Assembly: GCA_900769345.1 (NCBI GenBank)
Contig: CAAGGJ010000053.1
Location: 10,534-74,533, forward strand
Reading direction: 5' to 3'
Source: Bacteroidales bacterium
Lineage (GTDB): Bacteria; Bacteroidota; Bacteroidia; Bacteroidales; Muribaculaceae
DNA: 64,000 nt
A program made the position numbers and the translations under genes. Of this stretch, positions 36,858 through 46,762 are shown in pieces; position 1 is the first letter of the stretch; each line of letters begins with the position of its first letter. The notes below the pieces were generated by a model. It did not search any database. It saw only the letters and a list, made by a program, of their open reading frames with translations, and was not told where the DNA came from.

Positions 36858-36931
36858 TGTCTTTGTTATTTGTTTTGTTAGTTTCTGTTAATCTTACTCT
36901 TTAGCAAATGGCATAGTGCCGATTTGTACAA

Positions 36932-36939
36932 CAAAGATA
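36932..36939 (-). promoter_or_regulatory. -7 element of the udk-lptB operon
   Basis: TATCTTTG (TAnnTTTG) on the reverse strand, 74 bp before the udk ATG; no -33 match seen. Confidence 0.45.
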
Positions 36940-37108
36940 GTGATTAATTGTTATGCTTATTTCATAATCGGCAAAAAAATTAGTTAAAGCGCACGAATTT
37001 ATCTTTGTTATTGTTCATAAACACCTCAAAATTCATAATTAAACCTAAATGCGCCTTATTAAGCGAAAATAAGGGCAAAAACATTCCTTAAGCACTGATT
37101 TTTTTAAT

Positions 37109-37116
37109 TAACTTTG
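37109..37116 (+). promoter_or_regulatory. -7 element of the mlaE-mlaF operon
   Basis: TAACTTTG (TAnnTTTG), 26 bp before the ATG. A small hairpin CCTTATT/AATAAGG lies at 37054-37074. Confidence 0.5.
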
Positions 37117-37142
37117 TAATTTGGATAATAAACGAAAAAAAC

Positions 37143-37889
37143 ATGTTGAAAAAATCATTGGAATCGTTCGGTCGATACTGTGTTTTTATATGGAAATGCA
37201 TGAGTACGCCCGATAAATGGAAGGAATTTTTTCGCCGATATTTGCAAGAATTGCAGCGATTGGGCGTTGACTCTATACCATTGGTGTTGATAGTATCAGT
37301 GTTTATAGGTGCAGTGTGTACCATTCAGATGAAACTCAACATCACTTCGCCTTTGCTGCCCAAATATGCCATTGGATTGACCACTCGTGAGATAATTCTG
37401 CTTGAATTTTCATCGTCGATTTTGTGCTTGATATTGGCAGGAAAGGTGGGCAGTAGCATAGCCTCGGAGATAGGCACTATGCGTGTGACAGAGCAGATAG
37501 ATGCCCTTGAGATTATGGGCGTGAATTCAGCCAATTTCTTGGTATTGCCCAAAATAGCAGCTTTTGTATCATATATTCCGGTACTGGTAATATTTTGTAT
37601 GGTTACCAGCTTGTTTGGCGGTTATCTGATATGTGTGATTACAGGTATGGTGTCGGTAGATGTGTATATCTATGGACTTCAAACGATGTTTAACCAATGG
37701 TATGTGTGGTATGCACTCATTAAATCGCTTATATTTGCTTTTATCATCAGCAGCGTATCATCGTTCTTCGGCTATTATGTAGAAGGCGGCGCTTTGCAAG
37801 TGGGTACGGCAAGTACTCGTGCTGTGGTGACAAGCAGTATCTTGATATTGTTGATGGATGTGGTATGTACTAAAGTAATGTTGCAGTAA
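37143..37889 (+). CDS. mlaE: ABC transporter permease, MlaE family
   Basis: The inner-membrane permease of a phospholipid-trafficking ABC system that maintains outer-membrane lipid asymmetry. Five hydrophobic segments and the family motifs are present: QLQRLGVDSIPLVLIVSVFIGAV and the conserved GSSIASEIGTMRVTEQIDALEIMG (about 102-125). 248 aa, typical. The stop codon overlaps the start of the ATPase gene (TAATG). No MCE-domain (MlaD) gene is adjacent, unlike in many operons. Confidence 0.9.
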   Translation: MLKKSLESFGRYCVFIWKCMSTPDKWKEFFRRYLQELQRLGVDSIPLVLIVSVFIGAVCTIQMKLNITSPLLPKYAIGLTTREIILLEFSSSILCLILAGKVGSSIASEIGTMRVTEQIDALEIMGVNSANFLVLPKIAAFVSYIPVLVIFCMVTSLFGGYLICVITGMVSVDVYIYGLQTMFNQWYVWYALIKSLIFAFIISSVSSFFGYYVEGGALQVGTASTRAVVTSSILILLMDVVCTKVMLQ

Positions 37890-38659
37890 TGATAGAAGTA
37901 AATAATGTAAGCAAGTCGTTCGACGGCAAAACCATATTACATAATGTGAGTGCGCAATTTCGCGATGGTATTACAAATCTTATTATCGGTCAAAGTGGCT
38001 CCGGCAAGACTGTGCTAATGAAAAGTCTTGTGGGTCTACATACTCCCGACGAGGGGGAGATACTCTATGACGGTCGCGACCTTCTGAAGATGAACAACAA
38101 TCAGCGCAAGGATTTGCGAAAAGAGATAGGTATGCTCTTTCAAGGGTCTGCCCTATTCGATTCGGAAACGGTGCTTGGTAATGTGATGTTTCCCCTGAAA
38201 ATGTTTTCGGATATGAGTTATGAGGAGCAGCTTGAGCGTGCACATTTTTGTATCAATCGCGTGAATCTGGTTGGCGCCGATGATAAATACCCGTCAGAAA
38301 TAAGCGGTGGTATGCAGAAGCGTGTGGCCATAGCCAGAGCCATAGCGCTTAATCCTAAATACCTGTTCTGCGACGAGCCTAATTCCGGTTTGGATCCCAA
38401 GACATCGATTCTAATCGACGAATTGCTTGTGGATATCACACACGAATATGGCATTACCACAGTTATCAACACTCACGATATGAATTCGGTGCTCGGAATT
38501 GGCGAAAACATCATTTTTTTGAACAAAGGTCATTTGGCATGGTCGGGAAATAAAGACCAAGTTTACGATAGTGATAATGAAACACTCAACGATTTCGTAT
38601 TTGCCAACGATTTGTTTAAGAAGGTGAAGAAATATGTAAATCTCACCAACGATAAATAG
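37889..38659 (+). CDS. mlaF: ABC transporter ATP-binding protein, MlaF family
   Basis: The ATPase partner of MlaE. Walker A GQSGSGKT (34-41), signature EISGGMQKRVAIARA (SGGMQ form typical of MlaF), Walker B YLFCDEPNSGLDP and switch His in VINTHDMNSV. 256 aa. It starts one base inside the mlaE stop codon, so stoichiometric translation is likely. Confidence 0.92.
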   Translation: MIEVNNVSKSFDGKTILHNVSAQFRDGITNLIIGQSGSGKTVLMKSLVGLHTPDEGEILYDGRDLLKMNNNQRKDLRKEIGMLFQGSALFDSETVLGNVMFPLKMFSDMSYEEQLERAHFCINRVNLVGADDKYPSEISGGMQKRVAIARAIALNPKYLFCDEPNSGLDPKTSILIDELLVDITHEYGITTVINTHDMNSVLGIGENIIFLNKGHLAWSGNKDQVYDSDNETLNDFVFANDLFKKVKKYVNLTNDK

Positions 38660-38731
38660 CAATTCACCTCTTTCAATCGAATAGAGCTACTAATATAACT
38701 AAAGAAACAAAAACACGATAAATCGAAAACA

Positions 38732-39889
38732 GTGGAACATAGACGCAATATAGCAATATTAGGCAGTACGGGGTCGATAGGACGTCAGACAGTGGACATT
38801 ATATGCGAATACCCCGAACGATTTAAAGCGTACCTGTTGACGGCTAACTCGAGTGTGGATTTGCTTGTTGAGCAAGCCAAGCGCTTGAATCCCAAGTATG
38901 TGATTATCGCCAACGAGGCTCATTACATTACACTATGTGAAGCCCTGAAGGGTTATCCTACCGAGGTTAAGGCCGGAATGAACGCTATAGTGGAAATTAT
39001 GGCCGATGAGAACATAGATATCGTTGTGACTGCTATGGTGGGATATGCAGGATTGGCTCCTACAATCAATGCTATTAAGCATAATAAGACTATAGCTCTC
39101 GCTAATAAGGAAACTCTGGTGGTGGCAGGTGCGTTGATTAACGAACTATTGTCGCAATCGCAGTCGAAACTCTATCCTGTGGATTCCGAGCATGGCGCTA
39201 TATGGCAATGTCTTGTGGGCGAAAAGCATAGCGATATCTACAAGTTGATACTCACAGCCTCGGGTGGTCCTTTCCGCACAAAGACTATCGAAGAACTTTC
39301 GTATGTGACCAAAGCCGATGCTTTGAAGCATCCTAATTGGAATATGGGGGCCAAAATCACCATCGACAGCGCTACAATGATGAACAAAGGCTTCGAAGTG
39401 ATGGAGGCAAAATGGCTTTTCGATGTGGATCTCGACAAGATAGAGGTAGTGGTGCATCCACAGTCGATAGTTCACTCAATGATAGAATTTGTAGATGGTT
39501 CGGTGAAGGCACAATTAGGCTTGCCTGACATGCGTATTCCTATACGATACGCTTTGGGCTTTCCGCAACGCCTCTATAGCGATGCCCAGCGAATGCATGT
39601 GAGCGATTATCGCAATCTTACGTTCGAAGAACCCGACTTAAAGAAATTTCCCATGCTTGGTCTCGCCTATGAAGCCTCGCGTGCAGGCGGAAATGTGCCG
39701 TGTGTGCTCAATGCTGCCAATGAGATAGCTGTGGCTGCATTCCTTCACGATAGAATAGGATATAACGACATAGCAGAAACCGTGACAAAGACTATGCAAT
39801 GGGTACCTTATGTGGCAAAACCCACATACGACGACTATGTAAATACTAACATCGAGGCTCGCCATTATGCCGAGACTCTCATTAAATAA
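38732..39889 (+). CDS. dxr: 1-deoxy-D-xylulose-5-phosphate reductoisomerase
   Basis: Makes 2-C-methyl-erythritol 4-phosphate in the non-mevalonate isoprenoid pathway using NADPH. NADPH-binding GSTGSIGRQT (10-19), metal and substrate motifs LANKETLVVAG, PVDSEHGAIWQC and TASGGPFR, and NMGAKITIDSATMMNKGFEVMEA are all present. 385 aa. The start codon is GTG at 38732. rseP follows after 17 bp, a conserved isoprenoid/envelope neighbourhood. Confidence 0.96.
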   Translation: MEHRRNIAILGSTGSIGRQTVDIICEYPERFKAYLLTANSSVDLLVEQAKRLNPKYVIIANEAHYITLCEALKGYPTEVKAGMNAIVEIMADENIDIVVTAMVGYAGLAPTINAIKHNKTIALANKETLVVAGALINELLSQSQSKLYPVDSEHGAIWQCLVGEKHSDIYKLILTASGGPFRTKTIEELSYVTKADALKHPNWNMGAKITIDSATMMNKGFEVMEAKWLFDVDLDKIEVVVHPQSIVHSMIEFVDGSVKAQLGLPDMRIPIRYALGFPQRLYSDAQRMHVSDYRNLTFEEPDLKKFPMLGLAYEASRAGGNVPCVLNAANEIAVAAFLHDRIGYNDIAETVTKTMQWVPYVAKPTYDDYVNTNIEARHYAETLIK

Positions 39890-39906
39890 TATATTTATTT
39901 TTTTGA

Positions 39907-41343
39907 ATGGAAACATTTGTTATTAAGGCTCTCCAACTGATTCTTGCGCTAAGTATACTCGTATTGATACACGAATTTGGACACTATTTTTTCTCACGAG
40001 TATTTAAAGTGAGAGTTGAAAAATTCTATATGTTCTTCCATCCGTGGTTCAAATTGGCAAAGTATATGCCAAAGAATGAAGGTAAGAAATGGCACTTCTT
40101 CTGTAAAAACGACACCGAGGCGGAGGAAAAAGCGAAATTGGAAGAACTCAATTCTACCGGCGACGCCGCAGCTACATGGCGTGATACTGAATATGGTATA
40201 GGATGGTTGCCTCTCGGTGGTTATTGCAAAATAGCGGGAATGATCGACGAATCGATGGACAAGGAGCAGATGGCATTGCCACCGAAACCGTGGGAGTTTC
40301 GCTCAAAACCGGCTTTTCAACGCCTGATGATTATGGTGGGCGGTGTGCTATTTAACTTCTTGTTGGCGATAGTGATATATGCAGGCATAGTGTATGCTTA
40401 TGGCGAAAAATATGTGCCATTTAAGAATGCTTATGCCGGAATGATTTATAGCGAATATGCTCATAGCGTGGGCTTTGAGGATGGTGATATTCCACTTAAA
40501 GCCGATGGTGAAGAAATAGAATTTTTCGACGATTTGAGCAAGGTGTTGATGGCAAAATCGGTTACCGTATTACGCAATCAAACCGATACCATTGACATAG
40601 CCTTGCCAAGCAACTTTGTATTTGAAGCCGACAAAGAATACGAAAAGACCAAAACACAATTTATGACCTATCGTGTGCCCGTGGTGGTGAAGCAAGTACA
40701 GCCACGTATGGGCGCAGAAGATGCCGGTTTGCAAGGTGGAGACCGTATTTTATCGGTGGCAGGCATAGCCACACCGGGTTATGATGTGTTTAAACCCGAA
40801 CTTGAAAAGAATGCCGGTAAAACGGTGGAAATAAAATACATACGTGAAGGTAAAGAGATGACTTCGAATGTGGAGGTTGACGATAACGGCAAGATAGGCA
40901 TAATGCTTAGCAGTCCTATAGAGATTTACGATGTGGTGGTGAACCATTACAACATATTTCAGTCGATTCCACGAGGCATATCTATGGGTTGGAACACGGT
41001 TAGCACCTATGTTTCGTCGCTTAAATATGTGTTCACATCGAAGGAAGGTGCGCAAAGTATTGGTGGATTCGGCACACTCGGAAGTATATTCCCTGAGAAA
41101 TGGGATTGGCTTGAGTTTTGGAACACCACAGCATTTTTCTCACTTATTTTGGCGGTAATGAATATCTTGCCTATCCCGGCACTCGATGGCGGACATGTGC
41201 TGTTCCTCTTGTGGGAGATAGTTACTCGCCGCAAACCAAGCGAAAAATTCTTGGAAAATGCTCAGATAGTAGGCATGATGCTGTTGTTTGGACTTCTGCT
41301 TTATGCAAATGCTAACGATATATATCGCTTTTTCATTAAATAA
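39907..41343 (+). CDS. rseP: Site-2 intramembrane metalloprotease RseP
   Basis: A zinc protease that cleaves anti-sigma factors or signal peptides within the membrane. HEFGH is at 22-26 in the first transmembrane segment, and the second metal motif NILPIPALDGGH is near residue 420. Two PDZ-like regions lie in between. A charged insert of about 60 residues after the first helix (KYMPKNEGKKWHFF, EAEEKAKLEELNSTGDA) enlarges the protein to 478 aa, which is usual for Bacteroidetes. It follows dxr closely, and rlmI starts 5 bp after it. Confidence 0.94.
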   Translation: METFVIKALQLILALSILVLIHEFGHYFFSRVFKVRVEKFYMFFHPWFKLAKYMPKNEGKKWHFFCKNDTEAEEKAKLEELNSTGDAAATWRDTEYGIGWLPLGGYCKIAGMIDESMDKEQMALPPKPWEFRSKPAFQRLMIMVGGVLFNFLLAIVIYAGIVYAYGEKYVPFKNAYAGMIYSEYAHSVGFEDGDIPLKADGEEIEFFDDLSKVLMAKSVTVLRNQTDTIDIALPSNFVFEADKEYEKTKTQFMTYRVPVVVKQVQPRMGAEDAGLQGGDRILSVAGIATPGYDVFKPELEKNAGKTVEIKYIREGKEMTSNVEVDDNGKIGIMLSSPIEIYDVVVNHYNIFQSIPRGISMGWNTVSTYVSSLKYVFTSKEGAQSIGGFGTLGSIFPEKWDWLEFWNTTAFFSLILAVMNILPIPALDGGHVLFLLWEIVTRRKPSEKFLENAQIVGMMLLFGLLLYANANDIYRFFIK

Positions 41344-41348
41344 CGATT

Positions 41349-42524
41349 ATGACGTATAAAAGAATAATATTGAAGAAAGGTAGTGAAGAGTTTTTGAAGC
41401 GCTTCCACCCATGGGTGTTTTCCGGAGCTATCAGTAAGATGGACCCGTGTGAAGACGGCGACTTGGTGACCGTTTATACCCATGCAGGCGAACTTATTGG
41501 CAACGGGCACTACCAGTTGGGTAGCATAGCAGTGCGTATGCTATGTTTCGACGATACCACAATCGATGGTGATTATTATTACAATCGTCTTTTGGCTGCA
41601 TATAATACTCGAGTAAGCCTTAATCTTATTCGCGAGGACAACAATTCGTTTCGACTCGTGCATGGCGAGGGCGATTTTTTGCCAGGACTGGTGGTGGACA
41701 TCTATGGAAACACAGCAGTGATGCAAGCCCACTCACCCGGTATGCATTTTGCTCGCAACACCATAGCCGAAGCACTGGTGAAACTGCCCGAAGGCATAGT
41801 AAAGAACGTGTATTATAAGTCGGAAACCACATTGCCCTATATAACTCGCGATACTGAGAACTATTATATTATAGGTGGTTACGACACCAATATAGCACTC
41901 GAAAACGGTCTTAAATTTCATGTTGATTGGCTACGCGGGCAGAAAACCGGTTTCTTTGTTGACCAAAGAGAGAATCGCAGCCTGCTTGAGAAGTATGCCA
42001 AGGGTCGCAAAGTGCTCAATATGTTTTGTTACACAGGCGGTTTTTCGTTCTATGCCATGCGAGGCGGTGCTCAAGCGGTTCATTCGGTCGACAGCTCGTC
42101 GAAAGCCATATCACTCACACGCGAGAATGTGGAACTTAACTTTCCCGGCGATACTCGTCACGAAGCATTTGCCGAAGATGCATTTAAATTCTTAAATGAA
42201 ATGGACAATAGTTACGACTTGATTATTCTCGATCCTCCCGCTTTTGCAAAACACAAGAGCGCACTGAAAAATGCGCTAATAGGTTATCGCAAAATCAATG
42301 CCAAGGCATTTGAGAAGATACAGAAATGTGGCATATTGTTCACCTTCTCGTGCTCGCAAGCCGTGTCGAAAGAGCAGTTCCGCCTGGCAGTGTTCAGTGC
42401 GGCAGCCCAATCGGGTCGGAAGGTGCGCATCTTGCATCAACTCACACAACCCGCCGACCACCCTATCAACATTTATCACCCCGAAGGTGAGTATTTGAAG
42501 GGCTTGGTGCTCTATGTGGAATAA
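41349..42524 (+). CDS. rlmI: Class I SAM-dependent rRNA methyltransferase, RlmI-like
   Basis: Resembles RlmI, the 23S rRNA m5C methyltransferase. N-terminal PUA-like domain (about 1-80: KKGSEEFLKRFHPWVFSGAI), an EEHD-like middle region, and a Rossmann methyltransferase core with VLNMFCYTGGFSFYAMRGGA (about 219-238), VDSSSKAI and the catalytic-loop DPPAFAKHKSALKNA, then SCSQAV with the second Cys expected of m5C enzymes. 391 aa. It directly follows rseP. Confidence 0.9.
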   Translation: MTYKRIILKKGSEEFLKRFHPWVFSGAISKMDPCEDGDLVTVYTHAGELIGNGHYQLGSIAVRMLCFDDTTIDGDYYYNRLLAAYNTRVSLNLIREDNNSFRLVHGEGDFLPGLVVDIYGNTAVMQAHSPGMHFARNTIAEALVKLPEGIVKNVYYKSETTLPYITRDTENYYIIGGYDTNIALENGLKFHVDWLRGQKTGFFVDQRENRSLLEKYAKGRKVLNMFCYTGGFSFYAMRGGAQAVHSVDSSSKAISLTRENVELNFPGDTRHEAFAEDAFKFLNEMDNSYDLIILDPPAFAKHKSALKNALIGYRKINAKAFEKIQKCGILFTFSCSQAVSKEQFRLAVFSAAAQSGRKVRILHQLTQPADHPINIYHPEGEYLKGLVLYVE

Positions 42525-42568
42525 AATAGATCCTTAACATAAATCAGAATAACTACAATACATTTGAT

Positions 42569-44599
42569 ATGAAGAAAACATTATTAACAGCAGCGGTTTT
42601 GGCTGCAGTATCATTAAACTCGTGTATGACGCAAGAGAATGAAAAGTTCGACTATAATGTCGACCGTTTTGCCGATATTCAAGTATTGCGCTATCAAGTG
42701 CCGGGGTTCGAACAACTGACACTCAATCAGAAAATATATGTGTATTATCTGACCGAAGCTGCAATATATGGTCGCGACATCTTGTTCGACCAGCACGGCA
42801 AGTACAATTTGCAAATTCGCAAATTACTCGAAAACATCTATCAGAATTATTCAGGCGACAAAAATTCGGCTGATTATGCTGCAATGGTGAAGTATATGAA
42901 GCAAGTATGGTTTGCTAACGGCATCCACCACCACTACTCTACCGATAAGTTCGTCCCCGAATTCTCGCAAGAATTTTTTGTTGAGCAAGTAAAGGCATTG
43001 CCTGCCGAAAAGTTGCCACTAAACGAAGGTGAAACCGCCGAGCAAATGATAGAGACTCTAAGCAAGGTGATTTTCGACCCTGCATATATGCAGAAGCGAG
43101 TAAACCAAGCTGATGGACAAGATCTCGTGCTCACTTCAGCCAACAACCTATATGAGGGCGTTACCCAGAAGGAAGTAGAAGATTATTATCGTTCGATTAA
43201 GGACGTAAACGATTCTACACCTATCTCTTATGGCTTGAATGCCAAGGTGGTAAAGGTAGATGGTAAGGTACAGGAACAGCAATACAAGATAGGTGGGCTC
43301 TACGGTGCTGCCATCGAAAAAATCGTGTTCTATCTCAACAAAGCCAAGGAATATGCCGAAAGCGATAAGCAAAAAGCATATATCACAGCACTCGTTGACT
43401 ACTATACTACCGGCGACCTTCGTAAATTTGACGAATATTCTATTCTTTGGGCAGAGGATACTGACTGCACAGTGGATTTTGTGAATGGTTTTATCGAATC
43501 GTACGACGACCCATTGGGTATGACCGGCGCATGGGAATCGATAGTGAACTTCAAGAACATGGAGGCCTCGCATCGCACACAACTTATCAGTGCCAATGCT
43601 CAATGGTTTGAAGACCACTCGCCTGTCGATCCTCGCTTCAAGAAAAAAGAAGTGAAAGGCGTTTCGGCTAAGGTGATTACCGCAGCCATGCTGGCAGGAG
43701 ATGCATATCCTGCCACACCTATCGGTATCAATTTGCCAAATGCCGACTGGATTCGCGCTCAACATGGCTCTAAGTCGGTGACTATCGAAAATATCACTGA
43801 TGCCTACGATGAAGTGGCTGCCGGAAATGGCATGAACGACGAGTTCGCTTATTCAAAGGAAGAGTGTGAACTTATGGAGAAATATCTCACACTTGCCGAC
43901 AAGCTTCATACCGATCTTCACGAGTGCCTGGGTCACGGTTCGGGTCAATTGCTCCCGGGTGTAGACCCCAATGCACTTGGTGAACACGGTTCTACCCTCG
44001 AAGAGACCCGTGCCGACTTGTTCGCTCTCTATTATATGGCTGACAATAAGCTTCTTGAGCTTGGCATTTTTGAACATCCCGATACTTATAAGGCAGAATA
44101 CTATAAGTATATCATGAACGGTTTAATGACCCAAAACACTCGCATCGAACTCGGTAAGGACGTAGAAGAATCGCACATGCGTAACCGTAAACTCATCAGC
44201 GAATGGGCTTATGAGCATGGCAAGGCCGACAATGTGATAGAATATGTTAAGCGCGATGGCAAGACATATATTCGCATCAACGACTATGAAAAGCTTCGCG
44301 AACTCTTCGGAAAATTGCTTGCCGAAATTCAACGCATCAAGAGTGAAGGCGATTATGCTGCCGGTAAGAAACTCGTAGAAGACTATGCTGTGCGTCTCGA
44401 CAGAAATCTACATAAGGAAATACTCGACCGCTACGCCAAACTCGATATTGCTCCGTATAAAGGCTTTGTTAACCCAGTGTATGAAGCTGTAACCGATAAG
44501 GATGGCAATATTACCGACGTGAAGATATCGTACAAGGAGAACTACATCGACCAAATGCTTCGCTACTCACGCGACTACTCTCCTCTCACTAAGTGGTAA
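42569..44599 (+). CDS. Dipeptidyl-peptidase III-like metallopeptidase (M49)
   Basis: A zinc exopeptidase that removes dipeptides from peptide N-termini. The M49 signature HExxGH-type motif is HECLGH (451-456), and the second motif EETRAD begins at Glu478, supplying the third zinc ligand. The N-terminus MKKTLLTAAVLAAVSLNSC is a lipoprotein signal, so the enzyme is anchored in an envelope membrane and not cytosolic as in eukaryotes. 676 aa. It probably forms its own transcription unit ending at a strong terminator. Some databases misname the family dihydrofolate reductase; the motifs here are clearly peptidase. Confidence 0.9.
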   Translation: MKKTLLTAAVLAAVSLNSCMTQENEKFDYNVDRFADIQVLRYQVPGFEQLTLNQKIYVYYLTEAAIYGRDILFDQHGKYNLQIRKLLENIYQNYSGDKNSADYAAMVKYMKQVWFANGIHHHYSTDKFVPEFSQEFFVEQVKALPAEKLPLNEGETAEQMIETLSKVIFDPAYMQKRVNQADGQDLVLTSANNLYEGVTQKEVEDYYRSIKDVNDSTPISYGLNAKVVKVDGKVQEQQYKIGGLYGAAIEKIVFYLNKAKEYAESDKQKAYITALVDYYTTGDLRKFDEYSILWAEDTDCTVDFVNGFIESYDDPLGMTGAWESIVNFKNMEASHRTQLISANAQWFEDHSPVDPRFKKKEVKGVSAKVITAAMLAGDAYPATPIGINLPNADWIRAQHGSKSVTIENITDAYDEVAAGNGMNDEFAYSKEECELMEKYLTLADKLHTDLHECLGHGSGQLLPGVDPNALGEHGSTLEETRADLFALYYMADNKLLELGIFEHPDTYKAEYYKYIMNGLMTQNTRIELGKDVEESHMRNRKLISEWAYEHGKADNVIEYVKRDGKTYIRINDYEKLRELFGKLLAEIQRIKSEGDYAAGKKLVEDYAVRLDRNLHKEILDRYAKLDIAPYKGFVNPVYEAVTDKDGNITDVKISYKENYIDQMLRYSRDYSPLTKW

Positions 44600-44618
44600 T
44601 TACAAATAATCAATAATC

Positions 44619-44676
44619 AAGGAAGGCATTGGTATGCTGATAGCATTTCGGCATGATGCCTTCCTTAATTTGTTTT
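44619..44676 (+). terminator. Terminator after the DPP III gene
   Basis: AAGGAAGGCAT (44619-44629) pairs with ATGCCTTCCTT (44656-44666); an inner ATGCT/AGCAT hairpin sits in the loop, and a T-rich stretch follows. Confidence 0.85.
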
Positions 44677-44698
44677 TGCCCCCCTAAAAAAGCTACAA

Positions 44699-45238
44699 AT
44701 GAAAGAAGCAATAAAAAATATCAAGCAACAATTTTTTGCATACCGAAACGGAATGCTTGCCGACACATTGCGAAAAGCCGGCAATCCGCATAAAATGATA
44801 TTCGGACTGAATCTGCCACAGATTATTCAGATTGCAGCTGAGATAGGCAAAGATAAAGCCTTGGCAACAGCTTTGTGGATTGACGAGCCTGGATGCCGCG
44901 AGAGCCGTTTGCTGGCTCCGATGCTGATGCCTGTGCAGGAATTTACCATGGATGAAGCCATAGAATGGTGCAAGTGCGTAGAATGTGTGGAAGTGGCTGA
45001 TGTGCTTTGCCATCGCTTGCTTCGCAACACCGACTATGCCTACCAACTGGCACAACACCTCTGCTTCGATAGCAATGAGGCTATGGCACATTACGTGGCG
45101 CTACGATTGATAGCAAACTTACTTTCGATGGGAAAAATCGATGATAAAATTAAGGTTTGGACCGCCGTACAACAGTTTGCCGGCGAAGAATCATTAGCAA
45201 GCGTTCTGGCAATTATCAAGGATTATTGCGAGCAGTAG
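44699..45238 (+). CDS. AlkD-like DNA alkylation repair family protein
   Basis: A 179-aa all-helical protein that resembles the HEAT-like repeat fold of AlkD DNA glycosylases (AEIGKDKALATALWIDEPGCRESRLLAPMLM is the most family-like stretch). The family removes alkylated bases without base flipping, but short Bacteroidetes members lack part of the fold and their activity is not established. Cytoplasmic, no signal. It is flanked by the DPP III terminator and a bidirectional terminator, so it is a single-gene unit. Confidence 0.55.
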   Translation: MKEAIKNIKQQFFAYRNGMLADTLRKAGNPHKMIFGLNLPQIIQIAAEIGKDKALATALWIDEPGCRESRLLAPMLMPVQEFTMDEAIEWCKCVECVEVADVLCHRLLRNTDYAYQLAQHLCFDSNEAMAHYVALRLIANLLSMGKIDDKIKVWTAVQQFAGEESLASVLAIIKDYCEQ

Positions 45239-45262
45239 ATAATGCCACTTTATTATAATACA

Positions 45263-45303
45263 AAATGCAGAATAGAAGCTTAACATCAATCTATTCTGCA
45301 TTT
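45263..45303. terminator. Bidirectional terminator between the AlkD-like gene and nhaD
   Basis: Perfect 14-bp stem AAATGCAGAATAGA (45263-45276) with TCTATTCTGCATTT (45290-45303), 13-nt loop, between convergent genes. Confidence 0.88.
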
Positions 45304-45337
45304 ATTGTTGTTTGTAATGTGGTGTTATTATATCAGT

Positions 45338-46675
45338 TTAGAATTCTATGATAAAACTTTCGAGCCAAATGGTGACAATACCAGCCAAATAACCCGCAAA
45401 AGCCATTATCGAGAATCTTTTGAGATACCATAAGAATGGTATTTTCTCGATACCCATAGCTACAACACCGGCAGCAGAGCCGATAATCATGATGCTGCCA
45501 CCTACACCGGCACAGAATGTGAGTAAGTGCCAGAACAAACCGTCTTGTATGAAATATTGTAAATAAGCCGGGTCGGCAGAAGCGTTCATGATGGCTTCGG
45601 TGGTAACAGGATACATATTCATACAAGCAGCCACAAGTGGCACATTATCAACTATCGATGACAGAACACCTATAATGCCATTGATGGTGTATGGTTCATG
45701 AATTTCGCTATCGAGCAGATGAGCAAGATTGCTCAACAAATTGGCTTGTTGGAGAGCACTAACAGCCATCAAGATGCCAAGGAAGAATAGAATAGTGGAC
45801 ATATCGATGCTTCGGAGTGCCGAAGATATGCGGCCCTTCATCATCTTGTCGAGGTCGTACTTGTTGACCACAATTTCGGTCAAAAGCCACATCGCGCCGA
45901 GCGAGATAAGGATGCCCATGTATGGCGGAAGCCCCGTAACAGACTTAAATATCGGCACAAACAAAAGCGACAATACACCGGTAATAAGTATTAACTTGCT
46001 CAACCTCGGGCGTGTAATCGACAATGATTCGCCTTCACGTTTATCGTTTTCGTTAAGCGGCTCGAGTGGCTCATTTTTTACGCAACGCGATGCGATGAAT
46101 ACCGGAATAACCACCGACACTATGCAAGGCACTATCAGGTAAGCGATAAGGTTGAGCGATGTGACATAGTTCTTCATCCACAGCATGATGGTGGTGACGT
46201 CACCGATAGGTGACCATGCGCCGCCACTATTGGCCGCAATGATAATTACGCCGGCATATTTCCATCGTTCGCGATTGTTGTTAATCATGCGGCGAAGCAT
46301 CATCACCATTATAATGGTGGTGGTCATGTTGTCGAGAATAGCCGACATAAAGAACGATAAGAATGCTATCACCCACATCAGGTTACGCTTGTTTTGAGCA
46401 GTGATGCGGCGAGTGATAAATGCAAAGCCATCGTATTTGTCGATAAGTTCAACTATTGTCATTGCTCCAATCAAGAACACAACAATTTCGCATGTGTCTC
46501 CCAAGGCTTCGACCAAACGATAGGATAAATCCTGGTCGTGTGTGCCTATTGAATATGTGGCCCATAGCAAGCCGCACATTAATAGCGCAAATACTGCTTT
46601 GTTAATCCTAAGTACGTGTTCGGAAGCTATCATAAGATATCCAATAACGAACACTACTATCATTATTGCTACCAT
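45338..46675 (-). CDS. nhaD: Sodium:proton antiporter, NhaD type
   Basis: An inner-membrane Na+/H+ antiporter of the ion transporter superfamily. 445 aa with about twelve hydrophobic segments. The NhaD hallmarks are SAILDNMTTTIIMVMMLRRM (about 110-129), AANSGGAWSPIGDVTTIMLW (about 148-167) and SSIVDNVPLVAA (about 340-351), with the paired Asp-Asn motifs used in ion binding. It would support sodium homeostasis, fitting the Na+-based energetics common in Bacteroidales. Reverse strand, own terminator. Confidence 0.9.
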   Translation of the reverse strand: MVAIMIVVFVIGYLMIASEHVLRINKAVFALLMCGLLWATYSIGTHDQDLSYRLVEALGDTCEIVVFLIGAMTIVELIDKYDGFAFITRRITAQNKRNLMWVIAFLSFFMSAILDNMTTTIIMVMMLRRMINNNRERWKYAGVIIIAANSGGAWSPIGDVTTIMLWMKNYVTSLNLIAYLIVPCIVSVVIPVFIASRCVKNEPLEPLNENDKREGESLSITRPRLSKLILITGVLSLLFVPIFKSVTGLPPYMGILISLGAMWLLTEIVVNKYDLDKMMKGRISSALRSIDMSTILFFLGILMAVSALQQANLLSNLAHLLDSEIHEPYTINGIIGVLSSIVDNVPLVAACMNMYPVTTEAIMNASADPAYLQYFIQDGLFWHLLTFCAGVGGSIMIIGSAAGVVAMGIEKIPFLWYLKRFSIMAFAGYLAGIVTIWLESFIIEF

Positions 46676-46762
46676 AATTATTTTATAATGACTCTTTTGT
46701 TAATATCCTTTGTAATAAATAGGAATCTTTAGATTTAAATTTTAAGGTATGTCCGTAACATT

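Noticed and set aside
42569..44599. Dihydrofolate reductase annotation
   Set aside because: HECLGH and EETRAD are the zinc motifs of M49 peptidases, and a lipoprotein signal is present.
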